From: Cerioporus squamosus | Lineage: Eukaryota > Basidiomycota > Agaricomycetes > Polyporales > Polyporaceae | Reading direction: 5' to 3' | Length of the DNA: 64,000 nucleotides | NCBI GenBank assembly: GCA_022592435.1 | Contig: JABYQS010000095.1 | Coordinates: forward strand, 1-64,000 | Shown here: piece by piece, positions 22,101 to 32,762 of the stretch | How positions within the stretch are numbered: position 1 is the first letter of the stretch | How the letters are laid out: each line of letters starts with the position of its first letter | Translations under genes and position numbers: made by a program | The notes under the pieces: model-generated | Seen by the model: only the letters and a program-made list of their open reading frames with translations | What the model was told of the DNA's origin: nothing | The model's database searches: none

Positions 22101-23712
22101 GACTGCTCTGGACTGACACGGTGTCCGGTAGGTCAAGATTGAACACCTAGAGTTCTCTCCACTAGAGCGCAAGATATACGACTCCTTGTACTCGGATGCC
22201 AAGAAAGACTTTGAGCATCTCACCGAGAAGGGCCTCGTGAGCCGCAACTACACGCACATCCTCGCCATGCTCATGCGGTATGCTATGTTCCGACTTGGTC
22301 CTCCTCACAATGTTCATAGAAACCTCCGCAGACTCCGTCGAGCCGTCTTGCATCCCAACCTTGTCCTCTCCTCGAACGAAGGGGTAGCACCCAAAGCGGC
22401 TAGCGGCACTGGCGTAGTCGACGTCAAGGATCTCATCCAGAAGTTCAGTGATGGAGAGAACGCGGTCGGAGACAATAAGGTGTACGCTGAGGGCGTCCTG
22501 GCGAACCTCGCCCAGGAGGAAGGTGCAGAATGCCCTATCTGTTTCGATGTGATGGAGACCCCAGCCATCCTGCCTGACTGCATGCATCAATGGTACGTCG
22601 TTGTATTGTTGCAGAACTCACCTTTCTCATCGCAGCCTGCACAGCTGCAAGGACTGCATCATCGCTTTCATTGAGAATTGCCGGGAGAGGGGTGAGGACG
22701 GGAAGTGTCCGACATGTTCCCGAGGTCCTGTCAAGGCACGCTTCACTTCTCCTTCGCCTCCATGCCTTGCCTTGCTGACCGTTTGCTCAGGAGAGTGACT
22801 TACTAGAGATCGTGCGCTCCAGGCAGAATAGCAGGGACAAGGCCGGTGACGACGCTCAACCGCCAACGTCCACAGTGATGCTTCGACGGAACGACTTCCG
22901 GTCGTCAACGAAGCTGGAAGCACTCGTCCAGCACCTCCGTACGTATTCTTCTAAAGTTACCGTCGGTTTCCCGCTCAAGGCCCGCTCCTTCCATTCAGGG
23001 CGTCTAAGAGATCAAGACCCCTGTTTCCGCGCTGTGGTCTTCTCGCAGTTCACCTCCTTCCTCGATCTCATACAGGCGGTTCTCGAGCGCGAAAACCTAC
23101 CATGGTTCCGGTTCGACGGCTCAATGGACATCAAGAAGCGCAACGAAGCTGTCACCGGCTTCAAGGCACCTTCCCGCGACGCCAAGGTCCTCATCATCAG
23201 TCTCAAGGCCGGCGGCGTCGGGCTCAATGTAAGTCTTCACGAACTGGCGTTCGTCCATGTAGTGCACACCTAATTCCGGACTTCCCCAGTTGACGAATGC
23301 GAACCACGTATTCATGGTAAGTCACCCATCTGCTTCCGAGCGTCGTGTGTCTTCACAGGGTGCTCTCCCAGATGGACTGCTGGTGGAACGCGGCCACGGA
23401 GAATCAGGGTATGTGATCGACATGCCGCTCTTCTGTCTACAAACTGAAACGTCTCGCAGCCATCGACCGGGTCCATAGGATCGGTCAGGAGAAGACAGTC
23501 TACGTGACGCATTTCATCGTGGGTAGCTTCGTCCTCGTCTGTGCGTCGAGTGTCTCACAAGATCTTGATATCAGGTTTCCGGGACCATAGAGGGACGCAT
23601 CCTCCAGATTCAGAAGAGGAAGACAGCTATAGTCAAGGAAGCATTCAAAGGTAAACGAGACACCGATCCGGAAAGCATCGAGAACTTGAAGATCATGTTT
23701 GGTGACGACTGA
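19179..23712 (+). CDS. RAD5: DNA repair protein RAD5, SNF2-family ATPase with RING finger
   Basis: Multi-exon gene. The acidic N-terminus ([18 protein letters not shown]) and a SKRRRLSPP nuclear signal precede a HIRAN-like region ([26 protein letters not shown] ... [18 protein letters not shown]). The SNF2 core shows motif I GGILADEMGMGKT (only with two microexons, see findings), [16 protein letters not shown], motif [14 protein letters not shown] and [18 protein letters not shown]3HC4 RING sits between the two ATPase lobes ([12 protein letters not shown] ... CMHQC ... CKDC ... CPTC). The second lobe carries [23 protein letters not shown] and [14 protein letters not shown]. This order is that of Rad5/HLTF, which polyubiquitinates PCNA and remodels stalled forks. 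Introns are 45-70 bases. An intron at about 20468-20521 removes an apparent in-frame stop. The ATG at 19086 is an alternative start. Confidence 0.93.
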
Positions 23713-23885
23713 AGTTACCGATGTGTATGTAACTTAATGCTTGCATCTATACCTGTCGTGTATATCGCGGTTGGACATTTTGTGCCCAACTTCTGTGCAT
23801 GGACTGATTGTGCCACAGTTGCTGAGGTGGTATATACTAGGACTGTAGCACCAAAAAAACAAAAAGCGGGCGTAAGAATTCTTAT

Positions 23886-23984
23886 TGATGAGAGTGGGAT
23901 TCGAACCCACGCCCTTTCGGACCAGATTTCTCACGTTTGTCAACGTCCTTAGTCTGGCGCCTTAGACCGCTCGGCCATCTCACC
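23886..23984 (-). tRNA. tRNA-Leu (anticodon AAG) with a 19-base intron
   Basis: The acceptor arm GGTGAGA pairs with TCTCATC. The D-arm carries GCCGAGCGGTC with the A-box, and the T-arm is GTGGGTTCGAATCCCAC. A long variable arm (class II) identifies leucine or serine, and anticodon stem CCAGA/TCTGG closes a loop reading CT-AAG-G-A once the intron at 23928-23946 is removed. The intron follows base 37, the standard place for eukaryotic tRNA introns. Anticodon AAG (AAG read as IAG) decodes CUU and CUC leucine codons. It lies about 170 bases after the RAD5 stop. Confidence 0.93.
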
Positions 23985-24033
23985 ATGAGGTAGAACATAA
24001 CAGTTTCATACACATATAGTGTTCAATGCGCAA

Positions 24034-24747
24034 TCACACAGCAGCAACGCAAGCTCCAAGGACCGTACTCCCAAGGACAGTCAAGAGGCCCAAAAGCAAC
24101 GGCGACGATATGAGAAGCACATGTATTCCGAGTGCAGAATTGCCTGTGTGGGTTGCCGTGGCCCTCGGTCGGTGTGTATGTTGTCAGCATATGGCGGTGA
24201 TCGGAATCATCATGAGCAAATAACGCGTACATATGTCCAATGTCGCTGGTGACGATAGTGTAGGCTTGGCCAGCGATGGTGGTGGCAAGGCCCACACCGT
24301 CAGTGGCCAGAGTGAACACTTCGCCGCCAGCAGCGCTGGCAGCGCTGATCAAGGTCACGGCATCCTTGCCGATAGCTGTACGAGTAGTTCGCGAGGTTAG
24401 CTATATCGGTCGCACCGAGCATGACTGACGACAGGAGGGACGGCACTGACTTTCAACGGCAGTTTCTACGCCATCGAAGGCTGACTTGACGTCGCTGGTG
24501 ATGCTTTTGACTGGCATGTGTGGTTAGTGCTAAGCCGCAGGTGGTGTCAAGACCGAATGAGGCCTACATGGATCGAGGATATCTGCGGGAGACGAGACGA
24601 TCAGTCTCCGCTTTACTGGCACGAGCACGAAGACACCGGTAATGACAGCTGACCTCGCTTTGCCTCGTTCACCGCTGCGCCCTGGGAGAGGAGCGCGACC
24701 GCGGACAAGGTGTAGAAGAAAGCGGCGACAAAGGTAGCACGAAACAT
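24034..24747 (-). CDS. Small secreted or GPI-anchored-type protein, function unknown
   Basis: The start at 24747 gives a strong signal peptide (MFRATFVAAFFYTLSAVALL) followed by a lysine-arginine pair that could be a Kex2-type processing site. After splicing, the mature part contains ILDPFKSITSDVKSAFDG, TIGKDAVTLISAASAAGGEVF and LATTIAGQAYTIVTSDIGH. An intron ending at a GAG acceptor leads into a serine/threonine-rich segment and a hydrophobic C-terminus (SSPLLLGLLTVLGSTVLGA), the form of a GPI-anchor signal or a single membrane helix. Four introns interrupt about 150 residues. It resembles lineage-specific small secreted proteins of polypores. No enzymatic motif is seen. The last exon could instead read in another frame without the hydrophobic tail. 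Confidence 0.65.
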
Positions 24748-25910
24748 GGCTTGAAGCTGGCGATGGGTTGGTAGGTTGGGTCTCTGTGTAGAGAAGAGGT
24801 GGAGAGGTGGAGAGAAGTGCGGTTCGCTGGTCCTGCTATGAGCGAAAAGCCCGTTTATATAGGCGATGAATTTCACCAAGCGCGATGCTCTCGCAGTGTG
24901 GACAGTATCGTATAGATAGATGCCACCGCCAACAGGGGCCACTGCCGTGGATGATCGACATAGCCCACCACAGGCATATGTGGACGCATGGGAGCCCGAC
25001 CACGATATCGCACATGCAGCTCCTAGGTGGAAGAGGTCTGGACACGGCGAAAAGCTATAGAAGGCGGTGCAGATAGCCGAGGCTACAATACCATCAAGCC
25101 GCAAGCAGTGGTTGATTTTGCCTTCATATCTGTTGTGCTGCTCTTGATATGATGAGTGGCAGAAGCAGTTGCGTCGAGCGGAGGGACAAGGGCGTGATTT
25201 CGAACGAGTTCCTCCCCGAGGCTGCCTTCTGAACATCTTGATTCAGCAACGTCCTCCCCTATAAATGGTCCTACGAGGATCAGGAGTGTGTCAGCTCCTC
25301 GACGCGCTCGCACTTGCGCCCGTGCTACATCGTGGGTTCAGAGATATCCTCCGGCGCAGAGCTGGCAGTGCCGGTGGATATTCAGCCACGATGCACACGG
25401 GGATTCCTTGAGTGCACGCCTCGTACAGTGACCGTCTCAGATGCGCAGGAGCGCGCGGCGTAGTGAAGACTGAGAGTGACATCGACGGTTGCGTCCTGAC
25501 GTTGCTCAGCCTATGATCTTATCAGCACAGTAGGCCTTCCTCGTCGGAGTCCTCTGCACCCTTGAAGGCATCTGCATGATATATGGAACACTGTTGAGTC
25601 GGAGTCAGTACTGCGAACGTTGGCTCTAAACAGTGTTACCTGCGGGCGTCTCAAGCGATACTTGAGCTTGACGTCGACCGCTCGGGCTCGCTGCGGCAAG
25701 AGTGGTGATAAATTATTTATAGCACTCAGAGCAGGACACTGTAGCATCTAGAGATCATGCGATTCATAAGCGAACGCGAGAGGTCATGGCGGTACTATAC
25801 ATACACAGGGCCTTGCATACCAAGAAAGCGAACGGACAACAATACAGACTGCAAGTCCATCTCTCGTACCCACGATACAGACACAACAGAGAGCAAGAAG
25901 GGGGCGTGAA
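24748..25910. other. Intergenic, promoter region of the small secreted protein; no gene seen
   Basis: Apart from the TATA box at 24854-24861 no feature is recognised. Short frames here have no conserved content. Confidence 0.35.
24854..24861 (-). promoter_or_regulatory. TATA box (TATATAAA)
   Basis: A perfect TATATAAA reads on the minus strand 107 bases upstream of the start of the small secreted protein, a typical distance for a strongly expressed fungal gene with a short leader. Confidence 0.6.
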
Positions 25911-26739
25911 TCAGACGATGGGTTCTCCGATGGAGAAGTGGACCTGGTCGCCCTCGGCGAGGGTGAGGCGGACGGGCAGGCGGGGGTCGATGCGGACGGG
26001 GGCGCTGGAGCCGACGAAGAAGTCGCCGCGGGTGAAGTTGCGGGTGATGGCGGCGGTCTCCTCTTCGGTGAGCGGACGCGGCCGCTTGTTGGGGCGGAAG
26101 GTCGAGGTCGAAGCCCCAGTGGGGTTTGCCGGGTTTGCGGGGCTGGAGGAGAAGCTGTTGCTGTAGTCGTAGTAGGGCGGGTGTGGGAGGCCCTGCATGG
26201 GCGGCGGGTAGGCCATGGCGGCGAAGGGGGGCACTTGCGCTGGCAAGCGATGAGACGGTGAGCAGTGTGGGAGCGGGAGAAACATACGTGGCTGGGCCTG
26301 GTTCTGGTGGTTATCGGCGTCTGGGTCGGGGTAGGCGCAGGAGGCCCCGAGGCCCCTCTTCAGGCAGCTCTGGGGGGCGGGTGAGTCGCGGGGCGGACGG
26401 GCGGGCGGGGTCTTCGGGGGACACACATACCTGGCAGGGGAGCTGTTCGCTGCACCTTGTTTTTCCGGCATGGCAGGCGGTGCAGGCCCTGCGCACGGAC
26501 GGCGCCTTGGCTGGACGGAGAGGTCAGGAGGAGCGGCGGCGGGACGGAGACGGGGGCAACGCACGCTTGCGGCCGCTGTCGGCGGGGGAGGCGGCGCCGG
26601 GGGCGGAGAGGGCCTGGTGCTGCTGGTGCTGGAGGTCGGACAGCTGCTGGCCGACGTTGTGCTGCTGCAGCTGCTGGCTCTCGATCGACGGAGCGGCCGC
26701 GTCCTGCGCCGGCGTGGACGCCTCAGAGAGGGCCGACAT
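25911..26739 (-). CDS. Zn(II)2Cys6 binuclear-cluster transcription factor, short form
   Basis: The start is MSALSEASTPAQD at 26739. A glutamine-rich helix (QQLQQHNVGQQLSDLQHQQHQ) is followed, after an intron at about 26569-26517, by the Zn2Cys6 domain. Its cysteines are C-T-A-C-x6-C, then LPC and QSCLKRGLGASC after a second intron, so all six are present. The remainder is proline-rich (MAYPPPMQGLPHPPYYDYS), has a basic patch (RPNKRPRPLTEEE) and ends in VRLTLAEGDQVHFSIGEPIV. At roughly 250 residues it is much shorter than most family members and lacks the fungal-specific middle homology region. It therefore probably acts as a small DNA-binding regulator. It is divergent from the bHLH gene, 163 bases apart. 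Confidence 0.8.
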
Positions 26740-26805
26740 GGAGGTGATGGGCGGGGCTTCGGCTCCCCTCGGGCGATATCCCCCGCTTTTCTTCTCTTTA
26801 CTCCC

Positions 26806-26811
26806 CACGTG
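26806..26811. promoter_or_regulatory. CACGTG E-box between two regulator genes
   Basis: This palindromic bHLH target lies in the 163-base promoter shared by the Zn2Cys6 gene and the bHLH gene, about 92 bases before the bHLH start. Autoregulation is possible but is inference. Confidence 0.45.
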
Positions 26812-26902
26812 CCGCCCCGTCCCTCCGGACCCTGCCGCCGCCCCGGGATCCCCGCCGCCCCGCAGACGCCCACCGGCAGTCCGGGCTTCGTTTCGGACCA
26901 TC

Positions 26903-27694
26903 ATGTCTGCCCCGCATCTCCCGCACGACCCGCACGCGCCCCCGCACGACCCGCCCGCCGCGTTCGACGACTTCCAGTTCTTCAGCCATGTCGCCGTGCC
27001 ACCACCCCCGCCGCTCCCCCCGTCCAACGAGCTCTTCTCCCAGTCCGAGACCACCGACTTCTTCGGCTTCCTCGACAACTTCGACTGGGACTTCAATCTA
27101 GACGGCCTCGCACAGCAGCCGGACATCCCAGATCCCCTCTACCACAGCCCGCACCAGGAGACCGCGCCGCCGGGCCTCGAGCAGCTCCCGCCGTCCTCGA
27201 ATCTCTTCCACCCGCAGCCGGAGCAGCAGCGGCCACAGGCCCCTCCGCAGCCCCAGCCCATCTCGCAACCCCCGCATGCATCTCTGTATACCCAGTCAGT
27301 CGATACCAAGCCCCGTCTGCGCTCCAGAAGCCGCTCTCCCTCATCTTCCGCATCCCCGTCATCGCTCGACCCGTCGGGAGCTTCCCGCGTCAAGCCCCTC
27401 CTCTCCACGCCCCAGAAGAGGCTAAACCACATCATGTCTGAGCAGAAACGCCGCAACGCGATCCGCGACGGCTACCTGCAGCTCACCACTCTCCTCGCCC
27501 CCGCCGGTGCGCCCCCAGGGTCTGGCATGCCAACCAGGGGCCGCCCCAAGGGCAGCGGGAGCCGTGGACGGGGCACCAAGGGCAAGAGCGGCATCCTCTT
27601 CCGCGCCAGGGAGTACATCCACTGGCTCGAGGAGGGCAGGGACGCCCTCCTGGAGGAGGTGACCAGGCTCGAGGCTGCTGCCGGCATCCGATAG
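26903..27694 (+). CDS. bHLH transcription factor with AT-hook-like loop
   Basis: A single open frame of 263 codons starts at 26903. The N-terminal half is rich in proline and acidic/aromatic residues (ETTDFFGFLDNFDWDFNLDG), a likely activation segment, followed by glutamine/proline runs and a serine/arginine stretch. From about residue 172 comes a helix-loop-helix domain: basic region and helix 1 (KRLNHIMSEQKRRNAIRDGY, then LQLTTLLAP), a long loop, and helix 2 (GILFRAREYIHWLEEGRDAL) running into a short leucine heptad. The loop contains RGRPKG at residues 212-217, the core of an AT-hook. Glu and Arg in the basic helix fit E-box (CANNTG) binding. No bZIP or PAS domain is seen. The regulated genes are unknown. 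Confidence 0.85.
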   Translation: MSAPHLPHDPHAPPHDPPAAFDDFQFFSHVAVPPPPPLPPSNELFSQSETTDFFGFLDNFDWDFNLDGLAQQPDIPDPLYHSPHQETAPPGLEQLPPSSNLFHPQPEQQRPQAPPQPQPISQPPHASLYTQSVDTKPRLRSRSRSPSSSASPSSLDPSGASRVKPLLSTPQKRLNHIMSEQKRRNAIRDGYLQLTTLLAPAGAPPGSGMPTRGRPKGSGSRGRGTKGKSGILFRAREYIHWLEEGRDALLEEVTRLEAAAGIR

Positions 27695-28540
27695 CACCCG
27701 CCGCGCGCACGGTGCGTCGCCTTCTCTTTCTCAGCCTTCTCTCCCGTATGGCTTAAACCCGTCTCCCAGGCTGCAGAGGACCTGCATCTGTTGGCGCGCC
27801 TGCCAGTATGCCGTCATATTCGGTGACGTTGTCCGAAGCACACGTCGCTGATGCGGACCTGACAGTGCTGATCTTCGCTCGCTCGAAGTTCTTCGGACTA
27901 GGTTGCCGGCAGGTCATGTGCCTGCGGGTGTCCGCCCAGCGCACTCTCTTCCCGGCATTCGCATTGTTGCCAGTACGGCTGGAGTGGAGGCTGCACATTG
28001 CACAGACAGTCACGATACCCGTGAGGATGCCTTATATCCACCATTCTTGTTCACGCCGAGCATTACATCCGTACGCCGCCGCGCCCCGGTCATCTCAGCA
28101 TCCTAACATCATGTATTTGTACGGCACACCGTGTACTCTACTCGTTACTAACGTACATTGCATTGCGTCCGTCGGTCTTGTATCAGAGGTGACTCACGCA
28201 AGCTCAATCGCCGAAGTACCGAGGAAACGTCCATTCACCGCTTTCGAGGACCAGAGTGACGGTAGAACGGAGGGAAGGCCCAGGTATTGTCCCGGCCGCA
28301 TGGAGGCATATGAGCGGGTTGCGTGCGGAACAGGCTTTGCTGCTGAAACGCGGAGACATATCCGTGAATCATGCTGCGCAAGTCCTGGGCGGCCTCGGTA
28401 ACGGTGGGCCGTAGCAAATGTCATTGACAGCTCGACAAGCTTGCCTCAGGCTGCCGCGCCGCGACGATGCGCCTTGAATGGAGAGGCTCCTTGGCGTAGA
28501 GTAGGACACTGCCATACATGTGGTCCTCCATTGAACGGAT

Positions 28541-29040
28541 GTGCGTATATGGCGCCTGCGCGTCGTCGTCGGTCGGGAGTCTGCGCAGCCCTGCAATGTC
28601 TCGGCTTGTCGCAGCGGTTGAGGTGCCCAGGGGTGTTGCTGCCCATCGTCCGTAAGGTTTTGGTCCATGAGTGAAAACCCTCGCCCGCCCATGAACGTCT
28701 AAACCGTCGCGGCCCCTCGCGAACGGGACGTTCTCATCTGGCGACCGCGCGCCGCCCTGTGTCCGTCGACGCATCCTACGATGTCTTGGCCTGTCGGAAC
28801 GGCCTGACGTAGCCAGGAATGCTCACGCCGGGCGTTGCTGCCCATCGTCCGTGAGGTCTTGGTCCATGAGCAAAACTCGTCGGCCATGAACGCTTGAACC
28901 CTCGCGAACGCGACGTGCATATGTGGCGCCTGCACGTCGTCTGGTGTCCGTCGGCGCAGTTTTGCGATGTCTCGGCCTGTCGGAACAGTCTGACGTGACC
29001 AGGAATGCTCACGTCGGGCCTTGCTGACCAGCATCCGCGA
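28541..29040. repeat. Imperfect tandem repeat, about three copies of a 186-199 base unit
   Basis: The segment GTTGCTGCCCATCGTCCGT, continuing into a GGTCCATGAG block, occurs at 28635 and 28834. A diverged partner is at 29020. A second anchor, ATGTCTCGGCCTGTCGGAAC, recurs at about 28598, 28781 and 28968. The copies differ by scattered substitutions and small indels. On the minus strand the units give long frames with a repeated RREHSW-like peptide, but the frame is not kept through all copies. Confidence 0.75.
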
Positions 29041-29322
29041 CTCGTCTCGGCTCCCGCGGACCAAGTCCCAAAGAGGTCCAGTACACGTAGACCGCTTCGG
29101 CGAAGTAGTCAGCGGCGTCGGTGCCTGTCAAGATGATACAGTAAGTATGTTAAACTCAGCACTCGAGGTTAGACCCAAATCGCAGAGAGAGCGGCGGGGA
29201 TACCCGCAGTCCAATCCAACCCAAGACCACAACCGCGACGGTGATAGAGCTGCCCCGCCCGCGCCTCGGTCTTGCATCTCGCCTCTCACGGGAGTGGTTT
29301 CCCCAGCGGCCCCACTGTACCC

Positions 29323-29354
29323 ATGTGTGCCGACATCGATGTGTGCCGACATCG
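29323..29354. repeat. Short direct duplication, 2 x 16 bases
   Basis: ATGTGTGCCGACATCG occurs twice, head to tail, without change. Confidence 0.8.
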
Positions 29355-32186
29355 GTGAGTGGTGTGCCTGGCCGCCCTGTGAGGGTGACAGGACGTGCCG
29401 CCGTCACCGGACATCTCCTGCGCAGACGCGTTTTGCGACTGTAATGGTAGGTGGCGGGCTAGTTCCGGGTGTGACGCAAGAACCGAGCGTATCCTGCGTA
29501 TTGCGGAGACAGCTGGGCGTGTGCGCGGCGGGGGCAGTGTGTCGATCCCATGGCCAGAGACGCGGTGGTCGCGGGTGGGCGTGGGACGGGCTGGGAGCGA
29601 TGAAGTTGGCGGAACGAATGTACAATGACTCTGCACGGCTGCCGTGCGCTGCATAGGTGATTGCGAGTAACAATTGAGCTGACGAGGTGCAATTGCGTAG
29701 CCACTGCAGGAGATTACTCACCAGTCCCCGAGGCGTTGCGGAGCTGACGGTAGCACGAGGCAACGCCCGTACCAGAGTCATACTAATCGAGCTGTGTAAG
29801 GTCGAATATGTTCAAGTCCAGGTACACATACGAGTTACGCGTACTCGCAAGATGTGCCTGGACTTGTGGGTCGGACATCCTCCAGTGCTCCGACGCTGCT
29901 CAGCAATTCGCCATCCGGGCCATATGACTACGTCCCGCTTGGACGCGGGAGCGGAAGTGGGTACTCGGCCTAGGACAGTCAGTCAGCGTTCACAGGCGAT
30001 GTCGAGCGCATGGAATGCCTACCGTAGTAGCCTCCAAGGGAGGGGTATTGGTAGCAGCATGCCGAGTAAGGTCGGGACCGCTCCGACGGACGCATCAGCC
30101 CGCCGCCGTGGCAAGAATTATGGATTTAGGATTATGCTGCGAGGAACCACCTAGCAGAGTAACGTAAGTTCTGATGTGACCGCCAGTCGATACAGATCTG
30201 AGTACGTTACCTACCGGAACGCCCGACCCGTGAGTCATTGCGGTCCGGCACAGTGGGGTCTGGGATCAGCAGAGCAATCACCATCGCGGCGGGCAGAGCG
30301 CGGATGAGACGTTTGGACCGCGACACAGTGCTTAATTGGTGCAAGGGCGGAGGTCGCGCCGCGCCGCTCTCATCCATGGGAAAAACCTCGGATGCATCAT
30401 TCTGGGCAGCCGGACGTCAAGGCGGAAGCGCTCTCCCCGACGCTCTGGCCGCCATGGAACGTGTGGCCGCTGCGGGTAAAGAGAGGCCTGGGGGTCTTCT
30501 GTGGGAATGTGTGGACGTTGGTGTGGGTGAAGGCGCTGCTGGGTGACCACGACCGTCGGGTCGGTGGGGGCGCCTCGCGCCGAACAACATATGAATGGCC
30601 CGAAAAGGGGAGCGCGGTGTGAAGAAGGAACGGAGGCCGTACCCCCGACTTGTGCCTGAGATGATAGGACAGACTTTGAGGGTCATTCGCGACGGACTTG
30701 GAAGCAGGACGGCTGCTCGGTACGTGAGCGACGTACCTTCATCGGCAGCCCCGATCCAGACGACAGTATCTCCGTGCGCCGCTGAAGTCTTCGCGCAAAT
30801 TGCTCATCGTGAGCATGAGCATGGAAGTCGACCCACTTGTCGTAAGTGAAGTTCTGAGTGGTGAATGTCAGAAGAAAACCTGCGTGCAGAGGACCATTCA
30901 GTCAAAGTTACGCGGTGACTGGGTCGCACGCACCAGAGGACATCCCTGGCGGGCAATGATCTCTCAAGCCAATCGTATCCGACGTTTAATGCTAGATGCC
31001 CTGGTTTCCCTTGCCTCTCGCTCTAAAGATCATGGGTTCGTCTGTGTCAAGAGAAAGATGAAACGCATTAGGCAGGTATTCAGAGTAGGAGGCAAATCAC
31101 GCACAGGCCGTCATTGCACGTCTAAAGGTTAGTGCGGGAATGCATCCCTATACATCCTCGTTCACACTCAAGACCGCGTGGTAGCATGGCTGCATCCCAC
31201 GCGAGACGGATTGCTGCGCGATTGGAATGAGCTGTCGTGTACCAAGACCAAGGCTAACGGGGCTACGAACTCACCGCGAGGGAAGAGATGGTTGGACGGT
31301 AGAGACGTAATGGCGGCGATTACCCTGTAGAGGTTCAGGAAAACGCATCAAGCCGCAACAAGGCACAGGAAGCTTCGGCGTGTTGACCCTGACAAAGACT
31401 TGCATGGACGACTACGAACGGCACGGACTGGTAGTGACCCAGCGTTGTTGGCCCAGGCTTCGGCGTAACAAGTGGATAGACTCTGACGTCCGGGTGCAGT
31501 CGGAAGACTCGATGCACGAACCGTGTATGCTTGCAGTCCTGGAGACCGACCGAAGCAAATGGGCGGGAGTACGGGTGGCGATTGGTCAACGGACTAGATC
31601 AGTGACAGTTGCTCTCATCGTTGAGAAATTCTCACAGTCCCTCATCATTACAATATAAGTCTGACTTATGGTGAGCACACTAGCCAGAGTTAGAAGCTTG
31701 GAGATGTTGAGTGAAACGGCGATGGTAGCTAGTCGAGGTCGAGGGGAGAAATTAGCTTGGAATAGTAGAGTCCGAGTCGGCGGAGGCAATACGCGTCGGG
31801 CGCTCGGCAAAGGGTCGCAGAGTGCCGAGGGCAGTCCCGATATGGAAGGCTTGTTTGTTCGAACTTCGCGCAGACAGCACGGATCAGGTTGGCCACTTCG
31901 TCCGGACTCCCACCTCAGCATCCTCTCATCCCTGCGCCCGCTCCTACGCTCTATTTCCGTGTTCAGTGACGCCTAGGTCTCGACTGTATTCCACCGCTAA
32001 CTGTGCGGACAACGCCCAGTCGTCTCACGCACCGGCCATCCACGTCGGCCGCTCGAACGATGCCCCGTAACTTTGGCAGCTCATGCAGATGCTCATCCCG
32101 CCGTGAGACAGCTGCCCTCCTTGATTTGTTTGGTAGATCCCTGACCTCCAAGCCTGACAGGAACGATCATGCTGTTTGTCAGTGGA

Positions 32187-32193
32187 TGCGCTC
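32187..32193 (+). promoter_or_regulatory. Metal-response-element-like motif upstream of laccase
   Basis: TGCGCTC matches the TGCRCNC consensus often reported in copper-inducible fungal laccase promoters. It lies about 570 bases before the laccase start. A single short match is weak evidence. Confidence 0.25.
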
Positions 32194-32681
32194 ACCATCA
32201 ACGCAGCAGGGCGGCGACTTCATGACGCTCGACTGCATTGCTTGGTCGCAGATATTGCTCAAAATATTGCTCGTAAATGCGGAGGGCATCACTGCGCAAG
32301 GCTATAGTCCCACGTAAATCCCTCCCTTCGCGCGAGTACCGCCCTTCAGGTCCAGACAGATGGTTTCCATCATTCCATCCAGGCGCATTCCACCGGCACC
32401 GAGCTGTACCAATCCGGATGCCACTTGTAGACCGACAGTACTCGGGGCGCGCAACGAGCTTCCGTGAGAGGTAAGGTTATGTCGTCAGTCTCAAATCGCT
32501 CTCACGTATACCGAAGGTTTCGCGCGACGACCGCTTTCCAGGGCGACCATGATTGAATGCGTACCACAGCCATGGGCGTACCAAACAAGGCAGAATCTCG
32601 AGGACCGCCGCTACGTGGCGCCGACTGCAATGACTCTAGATGCTTGTACATCTACGCTAGGGCGTCCACCGAGGGGACAGG

Positions 32682-32687
32682 TATAAA
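32682..32687 (+). promoter_or_regulatory. TATA box of the laccase gene
   Basis: TATAAA lies 76 bases upstream of the laccase ATG, an expected position for this gene family. Confidence 0.65.
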
Positions 32688-32762
32688 GGATGCAGGCTCG
32701 GATCCCTCTCACTCAACTCGAGACCCACTTGAGTACCTGAGCCGCAGCTCCCTTCTTGCACA

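Larger units (their letters stand above)
27695..32762. other. Gene-poor region of about 5 kb
   Basis: Many overlapping frames of 60-200 codons are present on both strands, but none carries a conserved motif. It contains the three-copy tandem repeat at about 28541-29040 and a 16-base direct duplication at 29323-29354. Its right end is the laccase promoter. Relics of a transposable element or non-coding transcripts are possible, but no terminal repeats, target-site duplications or reverse-transcriptase motifs are seen. Confidence 0.4.

Noticed and set aside
25938..26747. Long plus-strand frames opposite the Zn2Cys6 gene
   Set aside because: They are shadows of GC-rich coding sequence; composition is glycine/arginine-rich with no motif, while the minus strand has all six cysteines.
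27695..32700. Transposon relic in the gene desert
   Set aside because: No terminal repeats, target-site duplications, reverse transcriptase, integrase or transposase motifs were found in any frame.
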